A stretch of DNA of 64,000 nucleotides from the NCBI RefSeq assembly GCF_963678975.1, contig NC_089272.1:3654359-3718358 (forward strand), read 5' to 3'. Source of the DNA: Dysidea avara. Taxonomy: Eukaryota; Porifera; Demospongiae; Dictyoceratida; Dysideidae. The notes below the pieces were generated by a model, which saw only the letters and a program-made list of their open reading frames with translations, made no database searches and was not told where the DNA came from. Below, in pieces: positions 1-12,043 of this stretch. The translations under genes and the position numbers were made by a program. Position 1 is the stretch's first letter; each line of letters starts with the position of its first letter.

Positions 1-942
1 CTGCACGTACTAAGTGCATTGCATCATCATCAAAATCACAAGCTTTTGTAAGAGCTACAATAAAATCTTCATTAAAACTGAGAATGACACTATTGCTTTG
101 TAGATGTGCCTGAAGATCTGGAAGTGCTGACAGCAACCTGTCTTTGAGCCTTGAAGAATGTATGCGACCATCAACAACAACACCAAGCTGTTCAAGTCGA
201 TTCTTGTACATCTGTGTAAGATCTGTCAATTTGAAAACTGGTGCAATATCTTCTTTCCGAAGGTCTTCCATAAATGCAACTAATTCTGCTAAAGCAATTC
301 CATGTAAATGAGCCTCACAATCTTTTTCTTGACCTGCTCTGTCCAGTGCCCTAGCTCTGTTGTATAGATCCACAAGACATTACTTGGCTTCTAGAGCAAT
401 CATGTCCCCAGGTTCAAGCTTGGCTAGAAGGGTAGTGTCTTTCAAAGCTATGGCACATTTGCGTACTTTTGCATCAATGTTGTATGTTGAAGCATTGTGT
501 AGACCTTCAGATCCACCTGGATTATCGCAAAGAAAACACTTGTCATCTTTAAGGTCAATAGATCTGTGACTTGAACGTGTGTGTACAGATGGAGGCGTAC
601 TACCTTTCTCATTATTTTGTTGTTTCTTTAGTCGTTCTAACTTTGTCTGGTTAAATTTCAGACGACAGGACTTATGCCATCCAGTGCGGTTCCTTGCCAA
701 TGTGGCTTCAATACCACCACCATCATCCAGCTGTTTGATATCAACATTGATTAGCATGTGACCAAGCTCATTAAAGCTAATTAGCTGTTCCACTAAAGAC
801 CTATGGCCACTACCAGTAATCATCTTCTTATTTTTAACTGCATATGGACACTGCAGTCCTGTCCCATTCTCTTGGCACAGTATACAAAACTCCCAATTAA
901 TGCCCCCTGTATCAATTCTTTTTTGGTGTGGGAGTCTCAATA
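1..942 (-). pseudogene. Fragment of a cysteine-rich repeat-family protein, interrupted by a stop
   Basis: Reading on the minus strand from about 942 to the window edge, one frame stays open except for a TAA at 380-382. After the stop the same frame continues with CLVDLYNRARAL and remains open to base 1. Visible features are a CxxC pair (FCILCQ), a WHKSCRLKF segment followed by a basic stretch, and a second CxxC (KCFLCD) followed by GLHNAST. Such spaced Cys/His pairs suggest zinc binding. From memory, similar proteins of unknown function occur in many copies in cnidarian and sponge genomes. There is no ATG at the upstream end: an in-frame stop lies just above 942, and a possible splice acceptor (GATACAG) near 920 suggests an internal exon. 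A single nonsense codon, or a small deletion that removed the residues expected before CLV, makes this copy probably non-functional. No function is assigned. Confidence 0.5.
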
Positions 943-1900
943 TCCACTAACACATGGAGCTTTGCCATTATAGAGCGTTATTAATACTTTTTAGAGGCCA
1001 TATCCTGTATTAAGAATGTAGTTGCAATATTGTTAACTTACATACAATACATGCCTTACCTGACTTAGTAGAGCACAACTTTACAGAATCCACTCTTAAA
1101 ATTTTTGAAGACTATGGTGTTGGAATGTTTAGAATGACACGCATGAAGCAGGCATGAAAAATCAAGTCAAGAGAAAGTTGCGCTATTGAAATACCTTCAC
1201 ACAGGTCATGTTTAAAGCTAAAAAATAGGCAGTAAAAAACATATCTATGATTTGGTACGTGCTACAGGTGTAATTTTGGTTTCATTACACTCCCTGAAGT
1301 CTCAGCTTTCATTTGATACCCAACACTTAAGGTTTATTATTTGTGGAACTGGTGTTAATGCAAGATAATGTATTTTCGTGGGCTTAATTGACCTGTAGAG
1401 GTCACAAAAGGTCAAATCTGAGGTGGCTCCCTACTGAAAATTGACCTTTATGATGAATACAAACTATATGCCAAGTTTCATGCTTTTATCCAAAAGTGCA
1501 CAAAAAAGGTCTTAGCTGCCTTACTATTATCATCAGACCAGAGTTGCTTCCCTTTTTCGTCATCATGAGCGTGAAGAAGCGTGAATAGGGTGATTGTATA
1601 CATAACATTGATTGCGAATCTTTTGCCCCACTTGTATTTTTAACTTTTGGTGGTTTGGGTAAGGAAGCTACTATTTTCTATAACCGTCTGGCAGATCTTT
1701 TATCACAGAAGCACAATACCTCATTTTCACTATTACATTCTAGCTGTACTGGCCATTTGTGGGAGCAGAAGGTTGCAGTCAACAGAGTACCCTGCTGTCT
1801 CCACTGAGTTGTGTTTAGTGGAGAGCCATATTCTTGTAGATTAGAACAATTGTGGTTTTGTTTGTGTCATTTCAATTATTTATTGTTTTTCAAAAGGAAA
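943..1900. other. Non-coding stretch, nothing recognised
   Basis: AT-rich sequence with no convincing open frame, RNA gene or terminal repeat. The short frames here have no recognisable protein features. Confidence 0.5.
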
Positions 1901-2165
1901 ACATAGAACAATCATTGCGGAGTAGAAAAAGGTGCATGAAAAATGTCAAAAAAAACTTAGAACCAGGGACCTCCATACTGAACACACAAATCCTTAACCA
2001 ATGAGCCACTGCTATTATGGCTGCTTACCTCACTTTATTTCTACTTTATAAATGAAAATTGTACCTAAAATCTACTCAAATAGTAAAAGTTCATAATTTC
2101 ATTGATCTATGGAAAATCTAGATTGTCTAGAACATTCTACAAAAATTAAGTATAGCCAGTGTGGG
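1900..2165 (-). repeat. Diverged tRNA-headed repeat copy
   Basis: On the minus strand this matches, with many changes, the middle part of the repeat at 3500-3780: a tRNA-like head ending in a B-box-like CCCTGGTTC segment, then the shared text around TCTAGAACATTCTA. It is an older copy of the family annotated at 3060-5253. Confidence 0.55.
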
Positions 2166-2939
2166 TGGGCAACATACTTGTTTCACGGAATCAGAAACCG
2201 CCATTTTCATGTATCCGTTGCAGCTTCTTTACAGGTGAAATCCGGCCTTCGGTATGCAACAGCTAATAATGACTCATGTAGATATTTATGCTTCAGGATT
2301 CTGGGTAGGTACATAAACATCACTGACATCAGAAAGCATTTTTTTTGATGTCAATAAAGTCAATGTTATTGCACCATAAATTGTATAGTTGCACCTTTAT
2401 AATATCGTGGTAGCTGCCCAAATATCCTCACCATAGTTTAAATGATGTTTTGAACGTGAGAAACAACAGAAGTATGAACAACATATTAGGAAAATTGATA
2501 TGGGTTCTTCACCCCACTTGAATTTTGAACATTAAGGGGTGGTTATGAGTCATGCTGCTGCTGCTGTATTTTACAGAAGACTTGCTCTCCTTGTCTCTCT
2601 TCAGAAATAGTGTCATATAGTTTTGTGATGTATGGGTGGTGGCAAGAGTGCTGGTAACCCTAGGAATAATAATAAAAAATATAAAATAAAAAGTCTTCAT
2701 GTATCTGTAGCTCCATAGTGCTTGAACGGTATAATTAACCATTTCTGCAGTGGAAGCTTCCTCAGGGTATGGCATCTCCCATTCCTAGTTTTAGTCAAAT
2801 CTGCCCAGCTATCATTGGGATATACACACCTTCAAAATTCATCTTATTTCAGTTCTTCATATAGCCACGCAGTCTTCGATGATCTTTCTAAAAAAGGGGG
2901 GAAAGTTAAAAGGGATTATCAAGGCCAACCATAGGCTGG
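2166..2939. other. Non-coding stretch, nothing recognised
   Basis: No supported gene or element. Short frames on both strands overlap each other and have no family features. Confidence 0.45.
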
Positions 2940-3065
2940 CTTTGGAATTTGTAATTATAAAAAGAAGTGACATTTGCACAAAAACAGCAACAGCCAAGCT
3001 GTTAAAAAAGTGCAGCGGCCAACAAAGTTAATGGCTGCAATGTTGTTAATGTTAATAAAATCCAC

Positions 3066-3331
3066 ACAAAACAGCCAAGCTGTGAAAAAATGGTGCGGCC
3101 TTAAAATGCCTGGGTGAAAAAAGTTGTGAAATCAAAGGTGGCGGCCAAGAAATGGCTGCAATGATGTTAATGCTAATAAATTTTAACAATGCACACAACC
3201 ATTATTAAAATTTTTAGCATTAACATCATTGCAGCCATTTCTTGGCCGCCACCTTTGATTTCACAACATTTTTCACCCAGGCTTTTTAAGGCCGCACCAT
3301 TTTTTCACAGCTTGGCTGTTTTGTGTGGATT
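3066..3331. repeat. Long palindrome (inverted repeat about 130 bp per arm)
   Basis: The left arm (ACAGCCAAGCTGTGAAAAAA onward) reads back as the right arm ending in CACAGCTTGGCTGTTTT, with a short centre near 3190. Related palindromes lie at 24004-24770, 26946-27277, 28540-28820 and 47446-47622. A partial extra arm lies immediately upstream (2985-3064). Confidence 0.8.
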
Positions 3332-3680
3332 TCACTCCTTTTTGTACTTTACAAGGCCCCAAAACCAGCCTATGGCTGACTTTGAGGTTTGTCTTTACTC
3401 ACATTTCTTCTTTTCTATGTAGATACAATGATGATTATTGAAGACAGGCTTATAAATGTATTTCACTGCATGATTTAATTCAATATTTGATAATATTATT
3501 GTAATACTCTAATAGAGTGCACATTTTTTTGAGGACTTCTAATAGAACATACATAGAATGTTCTAGAACAGTCTAGAACTTCTATTGGTAGATCTATGAA
3601 ATTACAAACGTTTGACTATAAGCAGATTTCAACTAGAAATTTCATTTATAAAGCAGAAATTAAGTAAGGTGATCAGTCAA

Positions 3681-3746
3681 GGTAGCAGTGGTTCAGTGGT
3701 TAAGGATGGAGGTGTTAGGTATGGAGGTCCCTGGTTCGAACTCTGG
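3681..3746 (+). repeat. tRNA-like segment with pol III box B inside R1
   Basis: GTAGCAGTGGTTCAGTGG resembles an A box region, and GGTTCGAACTC at 3733-3743 is a near-perfect B box about 40 bases downstream. No acceptor stem closes, so this is a SINE-type head and not a tRNA gene. An inverted copy lies at 28130-28197 and a diverged one near 1955-2030. Confidence 0.65.
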
Positions 3747-4278
3747 TAAGTTGTTTTTTGGACATTTTTTTGCACACCTTTTTTACCCCGTGGTGACTGC
3801 TCTATTAGAGTATCTCGATCCCGCGATTTTACACTTGCTTAGTTTTTGCTTTATAACTTTGTCGCTGTAACTCTATTGCTATTCAAACTATCAAAAGGCA
3901 CTGCTACGATGATCAGCCTATCTACACACCAATTTTCAAGTTATTTCTATGCTTGGTTTACCCTGTAGCCGTGACAGAAGTTTGATCTGTTTTTACGTGA
4001 ATAAACGTCCATAACTCCTTGAATACTACTCAGACTTACAACAAACTTGGTACGTGAATCCACCGTTACAAGTTCTTAATTTGTGCCAAAGATCGAGGCA
4101 ATCGAGTTACACGTTTGCATTTTATAGCAATTTTTGCAAAGTGTGCGAAAAGAAATCGAAGCCCCCGTAGCCCCCCGTATGGCATAAGAAAAAAACGAAG
4201 AAATTAAAACGAAATTTTGGACGCCCATATCTCGCAAATGGCTGTTGCGAATTTAATCTAATTTGCTGTGTGGCGTAC

Positions 4279-5087
4279 CAGGGGCGTAGCAAGGATTTTT
4301 TGAAGGGGGGTTCCAGCACCAGCATGGAGTTACTAGAAGCAGGGGTCTGGGGGCGCAGCCCCCAGCCGCTGAGAGACTTTCAATATTTTAATAAATCAAA
4401 ACTCAGCAAATCGCTATATTTTATGCAAAAGTACATTAATTATGATGCATTAAGTGGCCCTGGGATGAAGGTACTGTAGTACTAGATAAAGTCACCTAGT
4501 GGAAGCAGACAGCATAACACATAGAGACACATATAGCTAGTAATCTGTAAGTGATGGTTATATCTCACTGTGGTATAGGAGCCATGAATCCACTGATACA
4601 AATGACGATCAAACAATATAACTATACAAATATGCATAGCATGAATTCATTTTGCATAACACAAGTGATAAATTACTGGAGCTCTATATCTTTAAACACT
4701 GCATACCAAAGCTATAGCAGTACAAGGTCATGCTAAGTTTTGCATTTAATGTTGGAAAGTCTGAAAAACTTCATATGGACATGGATATTTACATGCATGT
4801 TCTATTAGAGTATACCTGACTGCTCTATTAGAGTATATACCTGACTGCTCTATTAGAGTATATCGATCTTTTTAACAAGTTTTGAAGAGGGCTCATGTTA
4901 CCTCTGTAAATCCTTCCCTGAGAGATGAATGTAACTTTTATCAATTGTTGTGCTGTGCCATTACACTATATTGCTCACTCATTTTGTCCTGCCACACTAA
5001 ATGGTGTGTTAGGATCCTGCTTGCAGAAGTCTAAATTTTACAGGGGGGTTCCTGAACCCCCCGGAACCCCCCCTCCCTACGCCCCTG
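4279..5087 (+). mobile_element. Non-autonomous hAT-like element, 809 bp, 5 bp target duplication
   Basis: It starts CAGGGGCGTAGC and ends in the inverse CTACGCCCCTG. CGTAC flanks it on both sides (4274-4278 and 5088-5092). The inverted paralogue at about 27590-27605 has the uninterrupted target with a single CGTAC, which proves the insertion and its length. CAGGGGCG termini are typical of hAT transposons. A 5 bp duplication is shorter than the usual 8 bp, but I recall hAT groups with 5 bp duplications. The inside encodes nothing convincing and contains three near-copies of the dispersed CTCTATTAGAG motif at 4799-4863. Confidence 0.85.
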
Positions 5088-5253
5088 CGTACCCTACCTG
5101 GGGGACAGCTATAATACAAAAATAGTGTGCTTTGGAGAAGAGGCCATGGAGCTATGCATGCGTGAAAAAGTTGCTTTCTTTCTTCCTGTAAATATACTCA
5201 CGGTGTGGTCGCCGGATTTCTTGGCCGCACGACACACTACCGTGTGTCTTGAT

Positions 5254-6882
5254 TTGATAATGGCTCTGTGTGTGTGTGTGGATTTATTATTTATTATGAT
5301 GTAATTTTGACTGCATTTCTTATTATCTTTAGTGCTTGGATGTATAGTCTGAAATTTTGTTCACAAGTTTACAGAGATCTGCATAATGTTGGCCGTTTGG
5401 CCAATACTCTTTCTGGCACAAAGCTAGGAACTTGCTGCCAACTGACATTTAAAAGACTGATTATTTATAAAACTGTATCTTTTGTCTGTGTAGTACTGTA
5501 GCTATATAGGCTCCATGTGCACTAAGACGTGGCACTTTATTACATCATTGAAATAGCACATCCGCCATTTTTTGAGGACAAAAAACCTATTCATTTCATG
5601 CTAAGAATTTTTTTTAATGTAATGTGAAATAATTGTATACTGAAAAACAAAGGAGTGCTGCTAAAAAGCAAGTTACTAAGTAAAAGTACAAAACATACTT
5701 GCTGCATGGCAAGTTATCCCACCTAGTTTGCAATAGAATGCTAGATACTTTCACCCTCATTTTCCCCTGAAACCCCCCGTAAATCACCGCGAAATTTGAA
5801 GCCATAGCAACTTTTTGCTGGACCATGCCTTACTGTGCACAGCGTCTACGGCTAATACTTTTGTGGTGTGTTTTATGAATTTGTTGTAAATTGTCTGTTA
5901 TATTATGGATGCAGCATTGTGCTGACTGTGAAGAGCTTTTAATTATGCATCATCATTACGTTTATAAAATGTCATGAACAATATAATCTTGACCTATTTC
6001 TTGCAACATGTCAATTGTAAATTCATGTACACTAAGCCACCATAACAGATTTGTTAGTCTCCCTGCAAGCAGACCACCGGTCTTTCTTAGTAATACTATC
6101 ATAATTATGATGAACAAAATGTAATTACAATAAATTAAGTACATATGTGAATCCTGGGGCACCTTGCATCCACATACGTTGCATACATGTACTGTAAATT
6201 GGAAATTTTCATTCAAGATAATTTAATTGTAAAATAAATTCGATGTGTTATATTTTCATGGACAGCCCAAGCCACAATAATAGTTTACTAGTGAATATTT
6301 CTGTGTAGCAAGTAATTAAACATGAAGCTTGATGCTGCATAATTATTCAGTTAGAACACTGTCGCGTTTGGAAGCTAGCACCATAATAGTCACTGCACGT
6401 TTCGTGTGCCAGAAATGAGCATGCAAGGTATGATAAAAGTTGATAATGGGTGCCAGTGGCTGTTGTACGATGAACGTGTAATTCATGCCTGGCTGTGACA
6501 GAGCTATAGGTCAGCCTCCATCACTAAACATTATGCTATATATTAAATTTGCAGCTACAGTGGCTTGCAAACTTTATTCTGGCAGATATTGGAACACTGA
6601 CAGTAGGCTATCAGTTCTCAAGTGTTTTGACAGTTTGACCTCCTAAAATTACTTTGCAAGTAGAAATATTCAAGAGCAAAAATATTTCATGTAATTTGTT
6701 TTCATTGGTTGAGGCAAGTGCAAAATATTCTTACTATCGAATGTTACCCGATCTATGGTATACAACGTATATGTACTAAAAAAAGAACTTGAATGTAGAA
6801 TATTATTCAGGTAGACTGGTCCACTTTGCATTGCCAGTTCATTATGATTGCATGAGCAGAATTCAATTGACATAGCAACTGC
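5254..6882. other. Non-coding stretch, nothing recognised
   Basis: No gene could be supported on either strand. The short frames at 5268-5501, 5614-5826 and 5962-6216 show no family features. Confidence 0.45.
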
Positions 6883-6889
6883 ATGTTAG

Positions 6890-6920
6890 CAAGAGTTCAT
6901 AATATATATAAGAACTCTTG
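6890..6920. mobile_element. 31 bp micro-MITE with 7 bp target duplication
   Basis: A hairpin with arms CAAGAGTTC / GAACTCTTG around an AT-rich loop. It is flanked directly by ATGTTAG on both sides (6883-6889 and 6921-6927). The same termini and a 7 bp duplication occur at 26081-26124 and 36639-38064. Confidence 0.8.
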
Positions 6921-6927
6921 ATGTTAG

Positions 6928-8484
6928 ACATTGCCAGATGTTAGCTACAATGAAAGTGATTTATCCATTTTATACAATTAAACTTCTCGAGCTCTTTCTT
7001 GGCATAATCTCCAGTGTGTGATGTATGACTACCATTCATAACAGAGGGTTTAAATCGTATAGTTTATGCAGCATTCACACATAAAGAGGCAAAACAGCCA
7101 AACTGTGAATACAGGCTGCAGCCTTCAAATGCCTGGGTGAAAAGAGTTACGAAACCAAAGGTGGTGGCCAAGAAATAGCTGCAATGGTGTTAACACATGT
7201 AAGCCTGCAAAAAGTAAGTGATGATAGTTAACTGACTTGCTATTTCATCCATTGGTAGCTAATACACAACTGGAAAATGTTGACAAGTCTGGCATGGTGA
7301 CACCATTTTCTTTTGTGTTTGTGTGGGGAGTGGTCTAACCACATGCGACTACAGTAATTTCACTATAGAATACTACTGCATTAGGTAGTGTCTAATCACC
7401 TGAATACTGGACTGACATTCTTTTGGTTTTATACATATTTTAGAGGGGGAAGGTACAAACACTGGACTGGACCACTGGATTGGTGTTTTTTTTAGGTTTT
7501 GATTGCATTTTTCAACACCTTTGTTAGGTACATTGGCTGTTACACTTTCTTAAACACTTGACATTTCACCTCCAAGGTGTACAGAATATGGCGCGGATTG
7601 AAGATTGCTGACCATCTGGCTGAGACCAGCATCACCGATTTAGCATAAAATTCCTGTATAATCCAACAAAGACTACAGTATCATGCAAGTTAGCACCTTT
7701 AAGTGTGTTGAAGCATGGAAATGATTACTTAGAACAAGTACAAACTTCCAGTGAAAGCTTGATTACAAATGGTAAATTTTACACAATCAGCTGATAATGC
7801 AATTTATTGTGCACCCTGACTGTACTAAACCAAAACTCGTGTAACAAAAGTTTTGTGGCACTCAGCATAATATTTCTTCTAGTAAAATGTTGGCTTTTGA
7901 TGGGTGAGACACCAATGAAGGTTTTTTGGAACTTGGCATAATTATAGTGCTGACTTAGTATGATGATAAATCACTGTGGGCACAGTAAGATGATCATTTC
8001 TGTAGCAAGGATGGAGTCCAGAGACCTAAAGTGCATAGCCAGATCTTCCATGGATTAGCTATATAGCTAGCTACGTCCACACATACATGCAGGTCATATA
8101 GTCACACACACTTTTTGATAGTTGAATCAGAGCTTACCTGATCATCTATTTTCAGGTGATTTACGTACAAAGCCGGTTTATCGAACTGTTAGCTTACTAT
8201 ACACAAGAAGATTACTTTCAGGCGTATATCTCAATTTTTGTATTTTAATTGTCCTCGCAGTAGTCGGCAGAGCCACTCTTCCGTCATATGTACAGCAGTG
8301 AACTTGTAATAGATGAATGTAAAATACAGCTTATGTGAATGTAATCCATGATAGATATAAAAACTAAGGCCACTTAGCTATGCATGAGGCCCATTTCCGG
8401 GGAAGCATCTGATGACCTGTAAGATATGGAGCAACTTCCTTCGATACACATGGTCACTGACCTCAATACTGAGAAAGATAGGGT
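6928..8484. other. Gene-free stretch with one degraded palindrome arm
   Basis: 7086-7197 is a single, diverged arm of the palindrome family seen at 3066-3331 (CAGCCAAACTGTGAA, GCCTGGGTGAAAA, GGCCAAGAAATAGCTGCAAT). The rest shows no gene or element. Confidence 0.5.
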
Positions 8485-8492
8485 GCAGTGGA

Positions 8493-8675
8493 GCAACGTT
8501 GAAACCGGGTCACTACTGCTGACCCGGATGACCCACTGACCCGGATTTGACCCGGATTAATTAAAGCAGAGACGTGTTTCGGCTAATCTCGAGCGAGCGA
8601 ACGAGTTTACATTTTGAGCGTTCGATTCGTGTTGAGTAAATATTGCAACTTCAACCTAGCTGTAGGTTGAAGACC

Positions 8676-8707
<32 letters not shown>

Positions 8708-8940
8708 AGGTCTTCACCTACTGACAATAGCTACCCTCGCGTATGTTGGTAATGCGATAAGTGAGCGTGGCTCACGAAAGAGCTACGCGATAGCGTTTAT
8801 AAGTTTCCATGTCGTCAAACGAACAATTTTGTTTCTCACGTGATCCAATCCGGGTCAGACCCGGATAAATTGTAAACCAGGTCAGACCCGGAAGACCCGG
8901 AGAAAATGTGACCCGGATGACCCGACCCGGTTTCAACGCT
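8493..8940 (+). mobile_element. hAT-like MITE, 448 bp, 8 bp target duplication GCAGTGGA
   Basis: The ends are inverted repeats around CGTTGAAACCGGGTC, with many GACCCGG units inside both termini. GCAGTGGA flanks it at 8485-8492 and 8941-8948. The middle has poly(A) runs (about 8676-8708) framed by the inverted pair GGTTGAAGACC / GGTCTTCACC. An 8 bp duplication fits hAT. There is no coding capacity. Confidence 0.8.
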
Positions 8941-8948
8941 GCAGTGGA

Positions 8949-9857
8949 GCCACCGTAAAGTGTTACTGTAAGATAAGGCAATGCATTTGGTATTTCAATA
9001 AGGCACTGTAAAACAAGGCATTGCAAACAGTCAGAAATTTTTCCATAAAATCAATTGAAATTTTAGATCAAAAATCAGAAAAATGATTATTTAACTGCAC
9101 TCAAGAGTATTTATCAACTACAATCCACAATTTTTTTGAAAAATTTATATATTAGCTACGAGAGGGTTGCTTTTGTGCTTCACTTTGTGGACCCTGATAT
9201 ATAGACTTTTTTTTCCCTTTGAACTCTTGTATATTGCGGTAGCTAATGTGCGTGTCATGTGGTTCACTGAATACGCAAGTGTTCAAATGGAAGCAAAGAA
9301 GTCTGTAGACCTACACACTAAAAGTTTACCAATTATCGGATCGGCTAAAATATCAGCGACCCATATCAGTGGTATTTTTTACCAACATTGGTATTAGTAC
9401 AGAACAGTAGGAGGACCGATATTTATACAGTAGCAATAGTTTGTACGTAAACGGATTATATAATTATCCATGCATGTGGCTGTTTAGTGCCAGTGGCTTA
9501 TTGTTCACTCTACAACTAGCGCTATGCTACGAGAAGCCGTATAAATACATGCGATTCTAGTGTTTGGTGCTAGAAAGTTTATCAGTCTTTACAAATGAAG
9601 CGGTTATATAGAACCTTTGTAATAAAAACAAGAGTCACAGGAAAACCATGCAAGAAACCAGCTATCTTACAAGCCATTAAAATGCAGAAATATCCGTGTA
9701 ACGCTTCACGGGAGTATACACAAAAATGTGTGGCCCAATTGTCTGGATTGCACAATAGAAACCCAACCCATATACCACCACAGGCAGTAAATACATGCAC
9801 ATGTTGTTGTAGATTAGGTTGCTTAAAAACTTCAATAAAAATATCGATCGACTATCA
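8949..9857. other. Non-coding stretch, nothing recognised
   Basis: Several short overlapping frames, including one of 113 codons at 9595, but no family features or splice signals that hold together. Confidence 0.4.
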
Positions 9858-10111
9858 GTTATTGCCAGGGGCGTATCTAGCCCAAAGATGCCAGATGCCC
9901 GAGCGAACTCATTTACCTGTACACATACTCCAGTGAACAACCTGTGTAGGTTCATATATGCATGCATTCATCAAATTGTTGTTTTCAAGTGCATGGCATG
10001 GCTAGCTACAGTTATTAACTTTTATCTGTAGCTCATCAGTCTACAATCACTCCATACCAGCCTCTAGCTACGATGCATGTATCGATTGTGGGACTGCAGT
10101 ATCACGTGCAC

Positions 10112-10270
10112 TGTCAACGCACAAATGGTCCGGGCATATAAGGTCCGGGCGGACCATTTATGCTGTCACAAATGGTCCGGCCGGACCACTTGTGCTTACA
10201 TAACTGGTCCCCCCGGACCACGCATGCCAGTGCATGAATGGTCCGGGCTGAACATAAACGGTCCGCCTCC
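10112..10270 (+). repeat. Left terminal inverted repeat of the Ginger element
   Basis: It contains repeated GGTCCGG cores, including the palindrome GGTCCGGCCGGACC near 10171. The partner is 13590-13711 on the opposite strand. Similarity is highest in the first 30 bases and then continues as spaced subterminal motifs. Confidence 0.85.
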
Positions 10271-10551
10271 AGTTTTCCATGCATGCAATCGCTAATTGCT
10301 GGCGTGAATTTAGCAGTGTAAATTATAGCTATCTGAAGCATCATGGTTGATGCTACAGATAGCCAATTAAAACAAAGGTAGCCAATTAAAACAAAGGTAG
10401 CTATTAAAATAAAGTTGACTCAAAAAATACTCTGACATGCGTAATTATATAAGATATTAGCTGTACCTGTATTATTAAGTTTAATAAATGGCTGGTAATT
10501 GAGCTCTGTTAACATTTAACAATATAACATACAACAAAAGCAAAGCATAAA

Positions 10552-12039
10552 TCATTCAAAATCATTAATTTTATAAAGGTTCTGAAAGCATTCATGACAC
10601 TGGAATCTTTCAACTCTGCCAGCATCCTCTGGTTTCATGTTCATACAAATGGTGTGAGTCCATTGCCGACAATTATCACATCTGATCCAATGAACATACT
10701 GTGGGTGAATTAAGCTGTTTTCACTTGCCCCACACATTATGCATCTTTCGGACATATCAACTGAGTGGGATAGCAATGTAACGCCTATGTCAACACGTGC
10801 TTGTGTAGTATTCAAACTGCACAGAATATTTTCATCAATGTTTCCTGACAAAAACAGCTGCTCAGCCATCTTTATACAGTATACACCACAATTATAGGTA
10901 TCATACTGAATCCTTTTCTTCAGTTGTTTCAATTCAAATTTACAAATGTCTACATAGTCCTTCCCTAATAATTCACTCCTTTTTTTGAAGTAATTCTTTA
11001 CAGCAGTAAATGCACCACGAGCTGATCATGAAGGTCCATAAGGATCAAGGTAATAAAAATATTTATGTTCTAAATGCACAGTGATAAAAACCCAGTGGTT
11101 ACCATTTTTGTTATAGCATCCTCCAATGTACTGATACATACTCAGTGATTCCTTGGATAAAAAGTGTGAATGTTTCTCTGCAGCAGTATGACTGAGTATA
11201 CAAGACAATGTCTGAGAAACCATGGCATAGGTATCACCTTGAATGTTTGATAATAGCTTAAGGTAAGTATGCATGACTTTGTCATTTACATATTGGCTTG
11301 GTTCAAGGGTGTGGAAACTACCATGGTGAACAGCATACCTACCTATCCTTGCTTTCACTACATGACATGGTTTGCCATTCCAAATCTTAGTTAGCTGTTG
11401 TTTTGCATTATTGGTAGAGCCTGTATCCTTAACCTTCTCATGATCATTCTTGCCCATTACAGTGTCACACTTAGCTTTCTTGGAGAAATTTTCATTGGCT
11501 TTATAAACATCCCCTTTCAACAATCTTCGCTTCCTCTTTTGCTTAACAGGAGCCGGGTAATTCTTATTGGGAGTAGAAAACTGCAACTGTCTTTTACATT
11601 TTGGTGAATCAAATATGGTATCTACAATTTTTTTCTCAGATAATCGAGGCGTACATCTAATTTGTACCCTTTCCTTAGTCTCACTAGTTGGTGAAAGCTG
11701 AGTGTCACTTGGAATTAGTTCAGGAACAAAGCCCACTGTAGCAAAAGGTGTGCTAGTTTCAATCATAGTCACATCCTTAGGCTTATGTTCTACAACATCA
11801 GAGTGCTGCTGACTTACTCCATTACTTGGTGATGCAGTCATTTCAATACTGGTAGTTTCTGTGTGTTTTTCTTGTAATGGACTTACTTCACAATAATTCT
11901 CCTCAGTCAGCAATGATGTAAAAACAGCCTTTTCTGAATTCAATAATGGGCTTCCATTTGAAATATCTGCAGTAATTGGATCAATAGGAGACTCCGGTTG
12001 TATTGGAGACAAATAGGGCTTGAAACGTGTACCATGCAC
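10552..12039 (-). pseudogene. Ginger protein, Ulp1-type protease and PHD-like finger (one stop)
   Basis: A low-complexity linker of about 210 residues leads into a C48 (Ulp1/SENP-type) cysteine protease. NHWVF holds the catalytic His, YYLDPYG the Asp, and YNCGVYCIK the Cys. A TGA at 11026-11028 lies between the Asp and Cys motifs. The frame on both sides is the same (codon spacing checked), so this is a point nonsense mutation and not two genes. After the protease comes a Cys-rich finger (CIMC, IRCDNC, WTHTICM, FQCHEC) of PHD type, ending in a stop at 10552. In an active element this would be part of the same polypeptide as the integrase. The protease substrate is unknown. Confidence 0.85.
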
Positions 12040-12043
12040 TCTT

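Larger units (their letters stand above)
3060..5253 (+). mobile_element. Composite repeat R1 (palindrome, tRNA-like head, 3' hairpin), split by an insertion
   Basis: A non-coding element present a second time, inverted, at 27431-28820. In order it has a long palindrome (3066-3331), a stretch with the dispersed CTCTAATAGAG motif, a tRNA-like segment (3681-3746), a conserved 500 bp part and a 3' end with the hairpin GACACACTACCGTGTGTC followed by TTGAT. The same 3' end recurs at 27431, at 42477 and in degraded form at 30858-30878. A hAT-like element (4279-5087) interrupts it; without that, the two copies are close to 1.39 kb each. A 3' hairpin followed by a few bases, no coding capacity and modular interiors resemble non-autonomous Helitron/Helentron elements. 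That assignment is inference. Confidence 0.6.

Noticed and set aside
3681-3746. Possible tRNA gene on the plus strand
   Set aside because: Good B box, but no cloverleaf closure. It is part of the R1 repeat and is found inverted at 28130-28197.
9595-9936. 113-codon plus-strand frame
   Set aside because: It runs across the border of the hAT-like element at 9866, has odd composition and no known family.
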